11,628 bases of DNA from NCBI GenBank assembly GCA_934525325.1, contig CAKSZE010000053.1:1-11628 (forward strand), in the 5' to 3' direction. The position numbers and the translations under genes are program-made. A model generated the notes under the pieces. The model searched no databases, had not been told where the DNA came from, and saw only the letters and a program-made list of their open reading frames with translations. The DNA is from an uncultured Faecalibacterium sp. GTDB taxonomy: Bacteria > Bacillota > Clostridia > Oscillospirales > Ruminococcaceae. Below are positions 4,672 through 11,628 of the stretch, in pieces (the stretch's first letter is position 1; every line of letters starts with the position of its first letter).

Positions 4672-5853
4672 TTACTTTGCCACGAGCTCTGCGGCAAGGG
4701 CGTCCATCTGTGCTTCGGCGGCGGCGTTGGCGGCAGAGCGGATGGTGACCACGTTCTCGCAGAGGGTGATATTCTTCATGCTCTCCAGCTCGGCACGCAT
4801 AAGCTTTGCAGCCATGGGTGCCCAAGTGCCGTTTTCCATCAGGCCGACGGTGCGGTTCTGGAAGCTCTTGGTCTTGAGGTGGGTCAGCAGATTTTCCATC
4901 GGCGGGAAGAGGAAGCCATCATAGGTGGCGCAGGCCAGCACGATCTTACCGCAGCGGAAAGCCTCGGTGACAGCGTAGGAAACATCGGTGCGGGTCAGAT
5001 CCATTTCCACCACCTTTGCGCCCTGTGCGCGCAGCTTTTCGGCCATGGTGTGGGCAGCGGCACGGGTGTGACCGTGGATGGAGGCACTGGCCACCAGAAT
5101 CTTTTCCGGCTCCTCGGCCTTGTAGCTGGACCAGAGATCGTAGTAGTTCAGGTACTTGCTCAAGTCGCCAGTAAGCACCGGGCCGTGCAGCGGGCAGATG
5201 GTCTTGATATCCAGTGCAGCAGCCTTTTTGAGCAGTGCCTGCACCTGCGGGCCGTACTTGCCCACAATGTTCAGGTAGTAGCGGCGGGCTTCGCTGGCCC
5301 AGTCGGCGTTTTCGTCAAACTTTGCCACCGCACCAAAACGGCCAAAGCCATCGGCAGAGAACAGCACCTTCTCGCTGCTCTCGTAGCTGACCATGACCTC
5401 CGGCCAGTGCACCATAGGAGCAAACACAAAGGTGAGGGTGTGAGCACCAAGACTCAGGCTCTCGCCGTCCTTCACCACCACGCGGCGCTCCGGGGCAATG
5501 GTATCTGCGCCAAAGAACTGCTCCATATACTGGAAGGTCTTGGCGTTGCCCACCACCTGCATCTCTGGGTAGAGGGCTGCCAGCTTTGCCACGTTGGCAC
5601 CGTGGTCCGGCTCCATGTGGGAGACCACCAGATAGGCGGGCTTGCGGCCGTCCAGTGCTTCGGCAAGGTTTTCCAGCCAAGGCTTGGTGGCGCGGGCGTC
5701 CACCGTATCCAGAATGGTGGTCTTTTCGTCCAGAATGACATAGGAATTATAGCTGACCCCGGTGGGCACCGGATACTGGCTCTCGAACAGGTCGATAGTG
5801 GTATCGTCCACGCCGACACCAAGGATGGCTTCGCTGATTTTTTTCATGCTCAT
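4672..5853 (-). CDS. fprA: Flavodiiron protein (A-type flavoprotein), O2/NO reductase
   Basis: This soluble enzyme reduces O2 to water and/or NO to N2O with electrons usually passed on by rubredoxin, protecting anaerobes. The 393-residue length is that of the simple two-domain form. The N-terminal metallo-beta-lactamase-like domain has all diiron ligands: H79, E81, D83 and H84 in SHMEPDHGAN, H149 in VHWPEV, D168 in SADGFGRFG, and H223 in CPLHGP. The C-terminal flavodoxin domain starts near residue 252 with ILVASASIHGHT, the FMN phosphate loop. There is no fused rubredoxin or flavin reductase domain, so a separate electron donor is needed. The first ATG (5853) is ten bases from AAAAGGAG; a second ATG two codons later is possible but spaced too far. 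It has its own promoter and terminator. O2 versus NO preference cannot be read from sequence. Confidence 0.96.
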   Translation of the reverse strand: MSMKKISEAILGVGVDDTTIDLFESQYPVPTGVSYNSYVILDEKTTILDTVDARATKPWLENLAEALDGRKPAYLVVSHMEPDHGANVAKLAALYPEMQVVGNAKTFQYMEQFFGADTIAPERRVVVKDGESLSLGAHTLTFVFAPMVHWPEVMVSYESSEKVLFSADGFGRFGAVAKFDENADWASEARRYYLNIVGKYGPQVQALLKKAAALDIKTICPLHGPVLTGDLSKYLNYYDLWSSYKAEEPEKILVASASIHGHTRAAAHTMAEKLRAQGAKVVEMDLTRTDVSYAVTEAFRCGKIVLACATYDGFLFPPMENLLTHLKTKSFQNRTVGLMENGTWAPMAAKLMRAELESMKNITLCENVVTIRSAANAAAEAQMDALAAELVAK

Positions 5854-5920
5854 ACCGTTCAGACTCCTTTTGGGTTTATGTTGTGCCGTGAATTGGCAAA
5901 TATTTCTGAGAACAATTCCT

Positions 5921-5949
5921 ATTATAGCACATCGTCAGAAATTTCGCAA
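5921..5949 (-). promoter_or_regulatory. Promoter of fprA
   Basis: Read on the - strand: TTGCGA (5949-5944), a 17-base spacer ending in TGC, and TATAAT (5926-5921). This is a consensus -10 box with the extended TGn. The predicted start is near 5914, giving a leader of about 60 bases. No clear operator was seen. The promoter begins 26 bases after the rmuC stop, with no terminator between, so rmuC transcripts may also read into fprA. Confidence 0.82.
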
Positions 5950-5975
5950 GGGATAACGCGTGGATACTTTGCGCT

Positions 5976-7313
5976 TCAAAGCTCTTCCCCACTCTCCGGC
6001 AGACGCGCCGTTACCGGTCTGCCCGGCTCGGTGTCCAGTTCCAGTAGGGTGGCAGCGGTGTTTTCGTCCAGCGTCTGCACTGCACGCAGCTTACGGCTAA
6101 TGGCGCGGCTGCGCACCCCGATGAGGTTATCCAGTTCTTCATCGGTCTGGCGCAGGCGCTGCTGCATCTTGGAAAGTCCCTGCCCGAACTTATCGAACTC
6201 GGTCTTGACCGCACCCAGCAGCTGCCACACCTCGCCGGAGCGCTTCTGGATGGCAAGGGTCTTGAAGCCCATTTGCAGGCTGTTGAGCAGCGCTGCCATG
6301 GTGCTGGGGCCGGCCACGTTCACCTGATAATCCCGCTGCAAAACTTCCAGCAGTCCGGCGTTCACCACCTCGGCATACAGACCCTCAAAGGGCAGAAACA
6401 GGATGCCAAAGGCCGTGGTATAGGGCGGTTCCACATATTTTTCCCGGATATCCTTTGCTTCGCTGCGCAGCACCAGTTCCAACGCGTGGCGGGCGTTTTC
6501 CACCGCCTGTGCATCGCCGGAAGCCTGTGCGTCCTGCAAGTGGGCGTAGGTATCGCCGGGGAATTTGGAATCGATGGGCAGCCAGACGCTGTTGCCGTCC
6601 ACGCCGGGCATACGGATAGCGTACTCCACCCGCTGGGTGCTGCCGGGGATGGTAGCCACGTTGGTGTCGTACTGCTCCGGCGCCAAAATCTCTTCCAGAA
6701 TCGCGCCCAGCTGGATTTCACCCAAGATGCCGCGGGTCTTGACGCCGGAGAGCACCTGCTTCAGCCCGCCCACATCGGCGGCAAGGCTCTGCATCTCGCC
6801 CAAGCCCTTGTACACCTGTTCCAGCTGGTCGTTGACCGCCTTAAAGCTTTCGGTCACCCGCTTTTGCAGTGCGTCCTGCAATTGCTCGTCTACGGTGTGG
6901 CGTATCTCGTCCAGCTTCTGGGCGTTCTGTGCCTGCATGGCGGCAAGGCCGTCTGCAAGCGCTTTGCGCATTTCCTCCAGCTTACGGGCGTTGGAGGCTT
7001 CCAGCCCCTGCAAACGCTGCTCCATGGTCTGCTGCTGGGTGTTCTGCCCTGCCGTCAGGGTGCTGCTCATGCCCTGCACAGCGGTTTGCAGGGTATCGCT
7101 GATGTGTGCCATCGCGGCCAGATTCTGCTGTGCCTGCTGCGCCTGCTTTTCCTCCAGTGTCCGCGCCTGCGCTTCCAGCTGCTGGCGCAGCCACTCCTTC
7201 AGGGCTTCATCGTCCTGCCGGGCGGCGGGCTTGCCGGTGCGGTACAGCAAAAGTGCCTGCAACAGGCAGATAGCCACCAGCAGAAGCGTATACAGTCCTG
7301 CCAAAAATTCCAT
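5976..7313 (-). CDS. rmuC: RmuC family protein (DNA recombination/inversion limiting)
   Basis: RmuC proteins limit DNA inversions and have a nuclease-like fold; their exact biochemical role is not settled. The product has 445 residues from the ATG at 7313. An N-terminal membrane helix (about residues 3-24) is followed by a long Q/A/E-rich coiled coil (35-170) with repeated blocks such as ARKLEEMRKALADGL and AQKLDEIRHTVDEQL, then the conserved RmuC core: TRGILGEIQLGAILEEIL (about 193-210), WLPIDSKFPGDTY (244-256), and GPSTMAALLNSLQMGFKTLA (335-354). The D and K of IDSKFP match the PD-(D/E)xK-like site. An ATG two codons earlier (7319) lies one base from the ribosome site AAAAGGAG (7321-7328); the ATG at 7313 has seven-base spacing and is preferred. 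A terminator-like hairpin lies just upstream, leaving almost no room for its own promoter. Confidence 0.95.
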   Translation of the reverse strand: MEFLAGLYTLLLVAICLLQALLLYRTGKPAARQDDEALKEWLRQQLEAQARTLEEKQAQQAQQNLAAMAHISDTLQTAVQGMSSTLTAGQNTQQQTMEQRLQGLEASNARKLEEMRKALADGLAAMQAQNAQKLDEIRHTVDEQLQDALQKRVTESFKAVNDQLEQVYKGLGEMQSLAADVGGLKQVLSGVKTRGILGEIQLGAILEEILAPEQYDTNVATIPGSTQRVEYAIRMPGVDGNSVWLPIDSKFPGDTYAHLQDAQASGDAQAVENARHALELVLRSEAKDIREKYVEPPYTTAFGILFLPFEGLYAEVVNAGLLEVLQRDYQVNVAGPSTMAALLNSLQMGFKTLAIQKRSGEVWQLLGAVKTEFDKFGQGLSKMQQRLRQTDEELDNLIGVRSRAISRKLRAVQTLDENTAATLLELDTEPGRPVTARLPESGEEL

Positions 7314-7333
7314 AGACATTCTCCTTTTAACTC

Positions 7334-7369
7334 AAAAATCCGGGTCTTGCGGTAATGGCAGACCCGGAT
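7334..7369 (-). terminator. Terminator hairpin between the transglutaminase gene and rmuC
   Basis: On the - strand ATCCGGGTCT (7369-7360) pairs perfectly with AGACCCGGAT (7347-7338), loop of 12 bases, followed by a run of five T (7338-7334, the first also in the stem). It begins four bases after the transglutaminase stop and ends 20 bases before the rmuC start. It either ends the upstream operon or attenuates read-through into rmuC. Confidence 0.85.
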
Positions 7370-7373
7370 GTGC

Positions 7374-8837
7374 TTATACTTCCTGATGCTTTATGATCTC
7401 CTGCGTGGTCTCCACCTGCTGGCCGTACAGGCCCACACCATCAACCTCCATCTCGCCTACCTGATTGTCACAGGGGTCGGCACGGAAAGAGCACATAGGC
7501 GGGTCGAAGGGGGCGCAGATGTCGCTGTTGGCCACCATGCGGTCGGTGTCCAGATTGCCGAAGTAATGCAGGCGCATCTTCTCGTTGCCCGCACGCGCCA
7601 TGGACGCACCGGCAGAGCAATCGGCGTACATCCAACCCTTAGGGGCAATATAGAACATTGCCCAGTCGTGGCAGCCGGCAGTCTCCGGCCGTGCCACCAT
7701 GCCGCTCTGCCATTTTGCCGGGATGCCTGCAATGCGGCAAAGAGTGATGAAGGTGGCAGCCATCACACCGCAATCGCCCCGGCGGCTGCGGGCGCAATTA
7801 TCGGTGATGTTCTCGTGCACAAAATACATGGGCTGGAAGTGGTAGTGCACATTCAGGGTGACAAAATCGTAAATGCGTTTTGCCTTCTGCACCGGGTCAG
7901 TGATACCCTCGGTCAGCTGCGCAGCCAGTGCCTTCATATAGGGGGTAAAGGCAATGTGGGGCAGCTGTTCGGCGGTGTCGAAATCCGGCTGCACCGGGTC
8001 GGCCTGCATTTCCAGCGGGGCGGCGTAGTGCGCGGTGCTGCGGTAGCTGTACTGTGCCCCAAAGCGGCAGTTCTCGGCAAGGTCTGTCTCCCAGTACGCG
8101 GTGCGCTGGGGTGCGGTTTCCGGGGCGATATAAGTGGGCTGCGCGGTGAAGCTGTCCAGCGTGATATTGCTCTGTGCCGGGCAGGCGGCGGGCAGCGGCA
8201 GCCACACCTTGACGTGCACGGTGTCTCTGCCTTCGGCCTTTGCGGCGGCAAGGGCGCGGGCAAAGGTCTCGTCGGTCATGCCGATGCTCGTGCGCAGGGT
8301 GATGTCTGCGCTGACTGCGCCGGTGCGCACCATCTGGTCGTGCTGGGGCTCAAAACGATCCCAGCTGCGCTCCGGGACGGGTGGGTCCAGCTGGCGGGCG
8401 GCAAGGTCTGGATGCGTAGCCACCAGCGTTTCGGCAGCGCGGTAGATATAGCGCTTCTGCCCTTCCACAAAGCGCCAGTCCATCTGCCCGGCAGCGTCCA
8501 GCGCGGCGAACTCCTCGGCCGTAAAGTCCCGCAGGGTGGCCTGCAGCTGGTTCAGCAGCTGCTCGGCGGTGAGGGTGTAGTCCCGCGGCAGACGACGCAG
8601 AATTTCCCGGTGCGCCAGCAGACCCTGCCGCCATGCATCCACGCCGTGGGGGGTGGGATTTACCGGCAGTGCGCCCTGCGGGTGCAAGGGCTGGTTCTGG
8701 CTGGCAGTCCAATCCTCGGCCAGACAGGCGTCGATGCGCGCAATGGCGGCATCGTAGTAGCCCGCCTCCTTCAGGCGGCGGATGTCATCCGGCAGCTCCA
8801 TGTTCAGGTATGCAAAACAAGTATTCTGATCCATCAT
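7374..8837 (-). CDS. Transglutaminase-like cysteine protease-fold protein
   Basis: The 487-residue protein contains a transglutaminase-like core (the Pfam Transglut_core type). The Cys-His-Asp triad is visible: C356 in RRGDCGVMAATF, H390 in CHDWAMF, and D406 in WMYADCS. The pattern DPVQKAKRIYDFVTLNVHY at 314-332 is the helix that normally precedes the catalytic Cys. The N-terminal 300 residues are not recognised: a helical part (about 15-150), then a beta-rich part (about 170-270). There is no signal peptide or membrane helix, so it is probably cytoplasmic. Bacterial members are mostly peptidases or amide hydrolases; the substrate is unknown. Start: two adjacent ATGs (8837, 8834) six and nine bases from AAAGGAG; the first is used. 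It lies 24 bases after the hydrolase genes, in their operon, and is followed by a terminator. Confidence 0.88.
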   Translation of the reverse strand: MMDQNTCFAYLNMELPDDIRRLKEAGYYDAAIARIDACLAEDWTASQNQPLHPQGALPVNPTPHGVDAWRQGLLAHREILRRLPRDYTLTAEQLLNQLQATLRDFTAEEFAALDAAGQMDWRFVEGQKRYIYRAAETLVATHPDLAARQLDPPVPERSWDRFEPQHDQMVRTGAVSADITLRTSIGMTDETFARALAAAKAEGRDTVHVKVWLPLPAACPAQSNITLDSFTAQPTYIAPETAPQRTAYWETDLAENCRFGAQYSYRSTAHYAAPLEMQADPVQPDFDTAEQLPHIAFTPYMKALAAQLTEGITDPVQKAKRIYDFVTLNVHYHFQPMYFVHENITDNCARSRRGDCGVMAATFITLCRIAGIPAKWQSGMVARPETAGCHDWAMFYIAPKGWMYADCSAGASMARAGNEKMRLHYFGNLDTDRMVANSDICAPFDPPMCSFRADPCDNQVGEMEVDGVGLYGQQVETTQEIIKHQEV

Positions 8838-8861
8838 GCTCTACTCCTTTTTTATTTATGG

Positions 8862-9941
8862 TCAGGCAGCGGTCTGCTGCTCCCAAAAAGCTACTGCATC
8901 CGTGATCCAGCCCTCGGCGTCTGTGCCGCGTCCGGTGCCTACTGCGTGCGATGCGTTAGCATAAACATGCATCACATACGGCACATCATGCTCTTCCAGT
9001 GCTTTTTGCAGGGCCGGACCCTGCGCACCGGACACCATCAGGGGCAGGACCCAGTCATTTTCTCCGTACCAGAAGTACACCGGCGGAAAATCCCGTGTGA
9101 CAACGCTTGAAATGCTGGACCAATAATAACGCCAGTCCCATACGCCGGTATCCATGATCGCATGATACACCGGCTTTACCTCCGAGAAATCATTGACGGC
9201 ATAGCTTAATATCAGCGTCCCCGGCTGCGGTACATCGTAGGCTCTGTATCCATACGGCTGCTCCGAGCTGAACAGGCCGATCAGGTGACCGCCGGAGGAA
9301 TAACCAAAGAGCGCATAGTTTTCTCTTTGCACTGCAAACTGCTGTGCGTTCTGATCGATAAACTGCACCGCGCGTCCCAGATCCCGCAGAGGGCCGTTAT
9401 TTTCCAGATCCAGCCAGATACTGTGCCGCAGTACAAACACTGTATAGCCCAGCTCATGCAGCTGTGCCGCAGTAGCCACGCCCTCCCGCAGTTCCCCGCT
9501 GGTCATAGCCACATTGCCACCCAGAACCACCGCATAACGGGAGCCCGGTGTATCAGAGGGGAAATAGTACAGCTGCACTGCCCCCAGCGAAGAGTCTGCG
9601 GCAATTTCTTCCGGGGTGTAGACCTGATAGGTGACCTGTATCCCCGCATTGTAGTTTTGGATCGCCAGATTCAGCCCGGCAGCGCATTCCTCTGCCTGCG
9701 ATGCGCTGACGTAACGTTCCAGCGTCCGGTTTTCAAACATCCGGCGCAGCAGCAGGCTATCAGCATCGCCGTTGCCATAGGTAGAAATGCCGCAGCCCGC
9801 AATGGAAGGGTTTGCGCGGATCTCCTTCATGGTCATCTGCGGAGTGATATTGGGTTCTCCATATTCCACCGCAAAAACGGGAAGTGCCATACATACCGCC
9901 AGACAAATCGTGTACAGCAGCACACGGACAGTTTTTCTCAT
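8862..9941 (-). CDS. Secreted alpha/beta hydrolase (esterase/lipase-like), paralogue 2
   Basis: This is a 359-residue serine hydrolase with a signal peptide: basic MRKTVR, a hydrophobic core to about residue 20, and a likely cut after LPVFA (24). The catalytic triad is visible: S215 in the nucleophile elbow GYSSGG, D296 in WYGENDWVLP, and H332 in ANASHAVG. It belongs to the broad esterase/lipase (BD-FAE or acetyl-xylan-esterase-like) group; the substrate is not readable, but acyl groups on plant or mucin glycans are plausible. The chosen ATG (9941) follows GGAGG by four bases; a start at 9989 would add 16 residues in front of the signal peptide and is rejected. The neighbour at 9996-11063 is a tandem paralogue with the same C-terminus AVAFWEQQTAA. 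Confidence 0.9.
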   Translation of the reverse strand: MRKTVRVLLYTICLAVCMALPVFAVEYGEPNITPQMTMKEIRANPSIAGCGISTYGNGDADSLLLRRMFENRTLERYVSASQAEECAAGLNLAIQNYNAGIQVTYQVYTPEEIAADSSLGAVQLYYFPSDTPGSRYAVVLGGNVAMTSGELREGVATAAQLHELGYTVFVLRHSIWLDLENNGPLRDLGRAVQFIDQNAQQFAVQRENYALFGYSSGGHLIGLFSSEQPYGYRAYDVPQPGTLILSYAVNDFSEVKPVYHAIMDTGVWDWRYYWSSISSVVTRDFPPVYFWYGENDWVLPLMVSGAQGPALQKALEEHDVPYVMHVYANASHAVGTGRGTDAEGWITDAVAFWEQQTAA

Positions 9942-9995
9942 AGTTCCTCCACAGCTGGCAATGTGCCCGATGCACCGCCAATTTCCCACTATTGA

Positions 9996-11063
9996 TCAGG
10001 CGGCAGTCTGCTGCTCCCAGAAAGCTACGGCTTCCGTCAGCCAGCCCTCGGCATCAGTATTATCGCCTACCCCGATGCAATGAGGTGCAGACTCGAACAC
10101 CTTTACAACATAAGGCACCTTGTGGGCTTCCAGCGCTGCTTGCAGCGCCGGGCCCTGCACCTGATTGATCATCCAGGGCAGCACCTTGTCATCCTTCCCG
10201 TACCAGAAAAATACCGGCGGATAATCATTTGTGACAAGATCCGCTAAGCTGGAACAGTAATAGTGCCATCCATAGTTGCCGGTATCCATAAACGCCTGAT
10301 ACGCGATCTTTACCTCTGAAAAGTTCACAACTGAATAACCCAGCAGCAATGCGCCGGGCTTTGCAACACCGTAATGGCCGTAGCCGCGCTCCTTGTTCGC
10401 AAACACACCCGCAAGCTGCCCACCGGAGGAGTAGCCCACCAGCGCATAGTCCTGCGTATGGATGGAAAGCTCCTCACCAAGGCTCGTTACCAGCTGCACC
10501 GCCCGTGCCAGATCCTGAAGCGGAGCGTTGTTGCCCAGGTCCAAGAAGGTGCGGTAGCGCAGCACGAACACGGCGTAGCCCCGTTTATGCAGCTCGTAGG
10601 CGGTGGAGCCGCCCTCGCCCATCTCGGAGGTCATCGTCAGGGCATTGCCAGGGATCACGATAGCAGTTTTTGCGCCGGGCGTCTCTGCCGGGTAATAGAA
10701 CAGCTGCACACAGCCCAGACTGGAATTCTGTTCGATCTCCTCCGGGGTGTAGACCTGATAGGTGACCTTGACGCCCTTGTTATAGTTATCAATGATAAGG
10801 TTTAGTGCAGCAATGCCGGATTCCCGGTCGGTATCGCCAAAATAATCGTGCAGGGTCTTGTTTTTCCAGCGTGCCACCATCAGCGGCGTCATCTCGCGGC
10901 AGTATGTATAGTAGCCCGTTCCCTGGATCGCCGGGTTTGCGCGCAGCTGTGCCATTGTAGTTTCCGCAGTAACATGGGGTGCGATCTCTGCGCCAAAGGC
11001 AGGCAGCGCCGCGCAAAGCACAAGCCAGACCATACACAGCAGCACCCGGACAGTTTTTTTCAT
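9996..11063 (-). CDS. Secreted alpha/beta hydrolase (esterase/lipase-like), paralogue 1
   Basis: This is a 355-residue secreted serine hydrolase and the first gene of the operon. The signal peptide begins MKKTVRVLL, has a hydrophobic core and a likely cut near LPAFGA (20-25). The triad is S212 in GYSSGG, D292 in WYGKDDKVLP (D291 is adjacent), and H328 in SAPHCIG. Shared stretches with the neighbour include VTYQVYTPEEI, LRANP, the elbow, and the end AVAFWEQQTAA; the N-terminal 60 residues after the signal differ most. The start at 11063 follows GGAGG by four bases, as in the paralogue. A tandem duplication is clear; 54 bases separate the two. A consensus promoter lies 60 bases upstream. Substrate unknown; the pair may have split specificity. 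Confidence 0.91.
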   Translation of the reverse strand: MKKTVRVLLCMVWLVLCAALPAFGAEIAPHVTAETTMAQLRANPAIQGTGYYTYCREMTPLMVARWKNKTLHDYFGDTDRESGIAALNLIIDNYNKGVKVTYQVYTPEEIEQNSSLGCVQLFYYPAETPGAKTAIVIPGNALTMTSEMGEGGSTAYELHKRGYAVFVLRYRTFLDLGNNAPLQDLARAVQLVTSLGEELSIHTQDYALVGYSSGGQLAGVFANKERGYGHYGVAKPGALLLGYSVVNFSEVKIAYQAFMDTGNYGWHYYCSSLADLVTNDYPPVFFWYGKDDKVLPWMINQVQGPALQAALEAHKVPYVVKVFESAPHCIGVGDNTDAEGWLTEAVAFWEQQTAA

Positions 11064-11123
11064 ACATCCTCCATGGGAGACAGCACGCCCCCGCGCTGCC
11101 CCGCTCCGTATTCTTGTTCCCTT

Positions 11124-11151
11124 ATTGTATCACAAACGAGGGGGATGTCAA
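11124..11151 (-). promoter_or_regulatory. Promoter of the hydrolase-transglutaminase operon
   Basis: On the - strand: TTGACA (11151-11146, perfect consensus), a 16-base spacer ending TGA, and TACAAT (11129-11124). The predicted start is near 11117, which gives a leader of about 53 bases to the first hydrolase gene. No clear operator palindrome was seen. Confidence 0.85.
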
Positions 11152-11175
11152 AGCAATTTCTGTGCAGTCCGCTTC

Positions 11176-11204
11176 TTGTACCGCCCGGCAAATTCTGCTA
11201 TACT
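11176..11204 (+). promoter_or_regulatory. Promoter of the acetyltransferase gene
   Basis: TTGTAC (11176-11181), 17 bases ending in TGC, then TATACT (11199-11204). It points away from the hydrolase promoter, with the two -35 boxes 24 bases apart, so a single regulator bound between them could affect both. Confidence 0.72.
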
Positions 11205-11266
11205 GAAACTTATCCGGGAGTGGAAAGAGAATGCGGGCATTTTTTCGGCCCGCCGAGGATGAAAGT

Positions 11267-11628
11267 ATGGATAAGATCATCATCCGGCCTATGACGCCGG
11301 AGGACTGGAGCACGGTCTCCAGAATCTATGTTGAGGGCATCGCCACGGAATACGCAACCTTCCAGACCGAATGTCCGCCCTATACCGCGTGGGACGCTTC
11401 CCACACAAAGGAGTGCCGTCTGGTCATTCTTTCCGGCGGGGTGCTGGCGGGGTGGTGCGCTTTGCACCGGGTAGACCCCCGCTGGTGCTACCGGGGCGTG
11501 GCTGAGGTGAGCATTTATGTCGGCGAGCAGTTCCGTGGGCACGGGCTGGGCTTCCGGCTGTTGAGCGCCCTGTGCGCCGCTGCCGAAAAGGCCGGGTACT
11601 GGACGCTGCAATCCACCGTTTTGCAGGA
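11267..11628 (+). CDS. GNAT acetyltransferase, phosphinothricin N-acetyltransferase type, partial
   Basis: The first 120 residues are visible; the gene runs off the window. It would transfer an acetyl group from acetyl-CoA to an amine. The start IIIRPMTPEDWSTVSRIYVEG, then EYATFQTECPP and YTAWD, is typical of the Pat/YncA (MnaT) group, which acts on methionine sulfone/sulfoximine and phosphinothricin-like amino acids. The acetyl-CoA loop QFRGHGLG lies at about residues 88-95. The ATG at 11267 has GAGGA (11255-11259) seven bases upstream and matches where the family usually begins. An in-frame ATG at 11231, with GGGAG ten bases upstream, would add 12 residues and cannot be excluded. Actual substrate unknown. 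Confidence 0.9.
   Translation, partial: MDKIIIRPMTPEDWSTVSRIYVEGIATEYATFQTECPPYTAWDASHTKECRLVILSGGVLAGWCALHRVDPRWCYRGVAEVSIYVGEQFRGHGLGFRLLSALCAAAEKAGYWTLQSTVLQ

Noticed and set aside
4669..6327. A 552-codon open frame on the + strand across fprA and rmuC
   Set aside because: It lies antisense to two clearly recognised genes; the composition (rich in H, Q, G, V, L) is the usual by-product of GC-rich codon use on the other strand, and there is no ribosome site or known domain.
6273..7355. Open frames of 360 and 273 codons on the + strand over rmuC
   Set aside because: Shadows of rmuC; low-complexity leucine/serine/cysteine-rich translations without domains.
7368..9110. A 580-codon open frame on the + strand across the transglutaminase gene
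   Set aside because: Same reason: mirror frame of a gene with an intact catalytic triad, no recognisable domains, no ribosome site.
9942..9989. Upstream ATG of the second hydrolase gene
   Set aside because: It would put 16 residues before a good signal peptide; GGAGG precedes the ATG at 9941, just as in the paralogue.

Overview
The window looks like a chromosomal piece of a moderately GC-rich, low-oxygen Firmicute. A Faecalibacterium-like Oscillospiraceae is my best guess. The reasons are strong AAGGAGG ribosome sites, promoters with an extended TGn -10 box, a MalFG/MalQ alpha-glucan operon, and a flavodiiron oxygen/NO reductase. The genus is an inference; there is no rRNA or other marker here.

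Left block (1-2700, + strand): the end of an alpha-glucan uptake and use operon. It holds the 3' end of a MalF-type permease, a complete MalG-type permease and 4-alpha-glucanotransferase (malQ), closed by a hairpin terminator.

Middle block (2700-4670, + strand): the unusual part. A near-consensus promoter drives two adjacent unrecognised genes. Their proteins share an N-terminal leader (LQLPxxYxxLSxEE, then five variable residues and GG) in the register of double-glycine leaders cut by C39 ABC exporters. The rest of each protein is hydrophobic and the two differ, so this may be a secreted or bacteriocin-like peptide pair. About 860 bases without a convincing gene follow. They hold two homologous three-way-junction RNA elements with U-tracts, two extended -10 promoters, and five tandem hairpin units of about 67 bases. 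In the units the stems are kept by compensatory changes and the inner loops are mostly UNCG-like; the last unit ends in a U-tract.

Right block (4605-11151, - strand): reading leftward from 11151, a consensus promoter drives two tandem secreted alpha/beta hydrolase paralogues and a transglutaminase-fold protein. A terminator hairpin follows, then rmuC and a flavodiiron protein (fprA) that has its own promoter and a strong terminator at 4605-4646. The hydrolases would act outside the cell; RmuC and FprA are cytoplasmic maintenance and oxidative-stress functions.

Right edge: a divergent promoter drives a GNAT acetyltransferase of the phosphinothricin acetyltransferase type, cut by the window end.
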